In this document: positions 63,681 through 64,000 of the stretch, one piece after another
Numbering within the stretch: the stretch's first letter is position 1
How the letters are laid out: each line of letters starts with the position of its first letter
Source: Hydrogenophaga flava NBRC 102514
Lineage (GTDB): Bacteria > Pseudomonadota > Gammaproteobacteria > Burkholderiales > Burkholderiaceae_C
DNA length: 64,000 bases
NCBI RefSeq assembly: GCF_001571145.1
Contig: NZ_BCTF01000001.1
Span: 248,001 to 312,000 of the forward strand
Direction of reading: 5' to 3'
The notes under the pieces: model-generated
The model's database searches: none
Seen by the model: the letters and a program-made list of their open reading frames with translations, nothing else
What the model was told of the DNA's origin: nothing
Program-made: the position numbers and the translations under genes

Positions 63681-64000
63681 TCAGGCGTGGCGTTTGATCG
63701 CGTCGGCCAGCACGTTGACCATGGTATCAATCTGCTCGCGTTCCACGATGTAGGGCGGTGCGAAGACGAGGTTTTCGCCCGCGTTGCGCACCAGCACGCC
63801 GCGGTGGTAGCAGTCCAGGAAGATGTCGTAGGCCCGCTTGCCCGGGAGACCGGGGATCGAGGCCAGCTCCACGCCGACCGCCAGGCCCAGGCTGCGGATG
63901 CTGATGACGTTGGGCAAGCCCTTGATCGCGCTGTGGGCGGCGTCTCCCAGCACCGGGCCCATCTCGCCAGCGCGGGCGAACAGGTTTTCCTGCTGGAACA
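63681..64000 (-). CDS. Class III (omega-amino acid:pyruvate type) aminotransferase, C-terminal part
   Basis: Only the last 106 codons are in the window; the gene continues past the right edge. The visible part shows the C-terminal domain of PLP-dependent class III transaminases: VISIRSLGLAVGVEL, then YHRGVLVRNAGENLVFAPPYIV and a terminal helix ending IKRHA. This matches beta-alanine/omega-amino acid:pyruvate aminotransferases; a putrescine or other diamine substrate would fit the nearby polyamine genes but cannot be shown from this fragment. The PLP lysine lies outside the window. Confidence 0.82.
   Translation of the reverse strand, partial: FQQENLFARAGEMGPVLGDAAHSAIKGLPNVISIRSLGLAVGVELASIPGLPGKRAYDIFLDCYHRGVLVRNAGENLVFAPPYIVEREQIDTMVNVLADAIKRHA

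Overview
The window is high-GC chromosomal DNA from a betaproteobacterium, most likely a Comamonadaceae member close to Hydrogenophaga, Acidovorax or Variovorax. This rests on gene content (an OxyR/RecG/QueA block, PhaM, the Burkholderiales-type DUF3567 and 'translational machinery' proteins, a GlpS/GlpT-type glycerol transporter) and on a dispersed intergenic repeat of a kind I associate with this family. It is inference from protein recognition; no 16S or tRNA gene is present. The window is gene-dense, with mostly short spacers and many 1-4 nt overlaps.

Layout. 0-3.7 kb: glycerol uptake and phosphorylation (two ABC ATPases, divergent GlpR, GlpK). 3.7-5.7 kb: proC, then an A/T-richer islet holding one DUF2625 gene between related repeat copies. 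5.7-10.8 kb: housekeeping (ubiA, oxyR, recG, queA). 10.8-29.1 kb: an accessory block between queA and tgt. It holds a salicylate-5-hydroxylase-like Rieske oxygenase operon with a NahR-like regulator, a PQQ-type sugar dehydrogenase, a cytochrome c with an FNR-type box, and a 13-kb operon for a 2,384-residue repeat protein with its apparent export machinery. 29.3-34.6 kb: tgt, an MFS permease and a four-gene envelope operon. 34.9-43.7 kb: a lipid operon resembling E. coli ynbABCD, extended with acyltransferases, a lysophospholipid-transporter fusion and a CREST-type membrane hydrolase. 43.8-50.1 kb: a regulator, a ProQ-family protein, a FIST sensor, PhaM, a crotonase, and a DksA-like gene preceded by an FNR-type box. 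50.1-55.5 kb: a polyamine-linked module (AdoMet decarboxylase, membrane aminopropyltransferase, Tat-exported amine-oxidase-like flavoprotein, DUF350, DUF4178). 55.5-61.5 kb: FAH-family hydrolase with divergent IclR, DUF3108, DUF3567, AbrB, ChaN. 61.5-64 kb: zinc-ribbon membrane protein, SPFH protein, and the end of a class III aminotransferase.

Three groups look most worth follow-up. First is the operon at 16176-29125: giant DUF4347/PATR/Ig protein, TolC-like lipoprotein, HlyD, GAF-HlyD and M50 protease-HlyD. It has no ABC ATPase and no autotransporter barrel, so it may be an unusual secretion or surface-display system. Second is the extended ynb-like lipid operon with a CREST enzyme at its head. 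Third is the polyamine/DUF350/DUF4178/SPFH set, which suggests a membrane-stress system using polyamines. Functions of all three are inferred from domain content and synteny.
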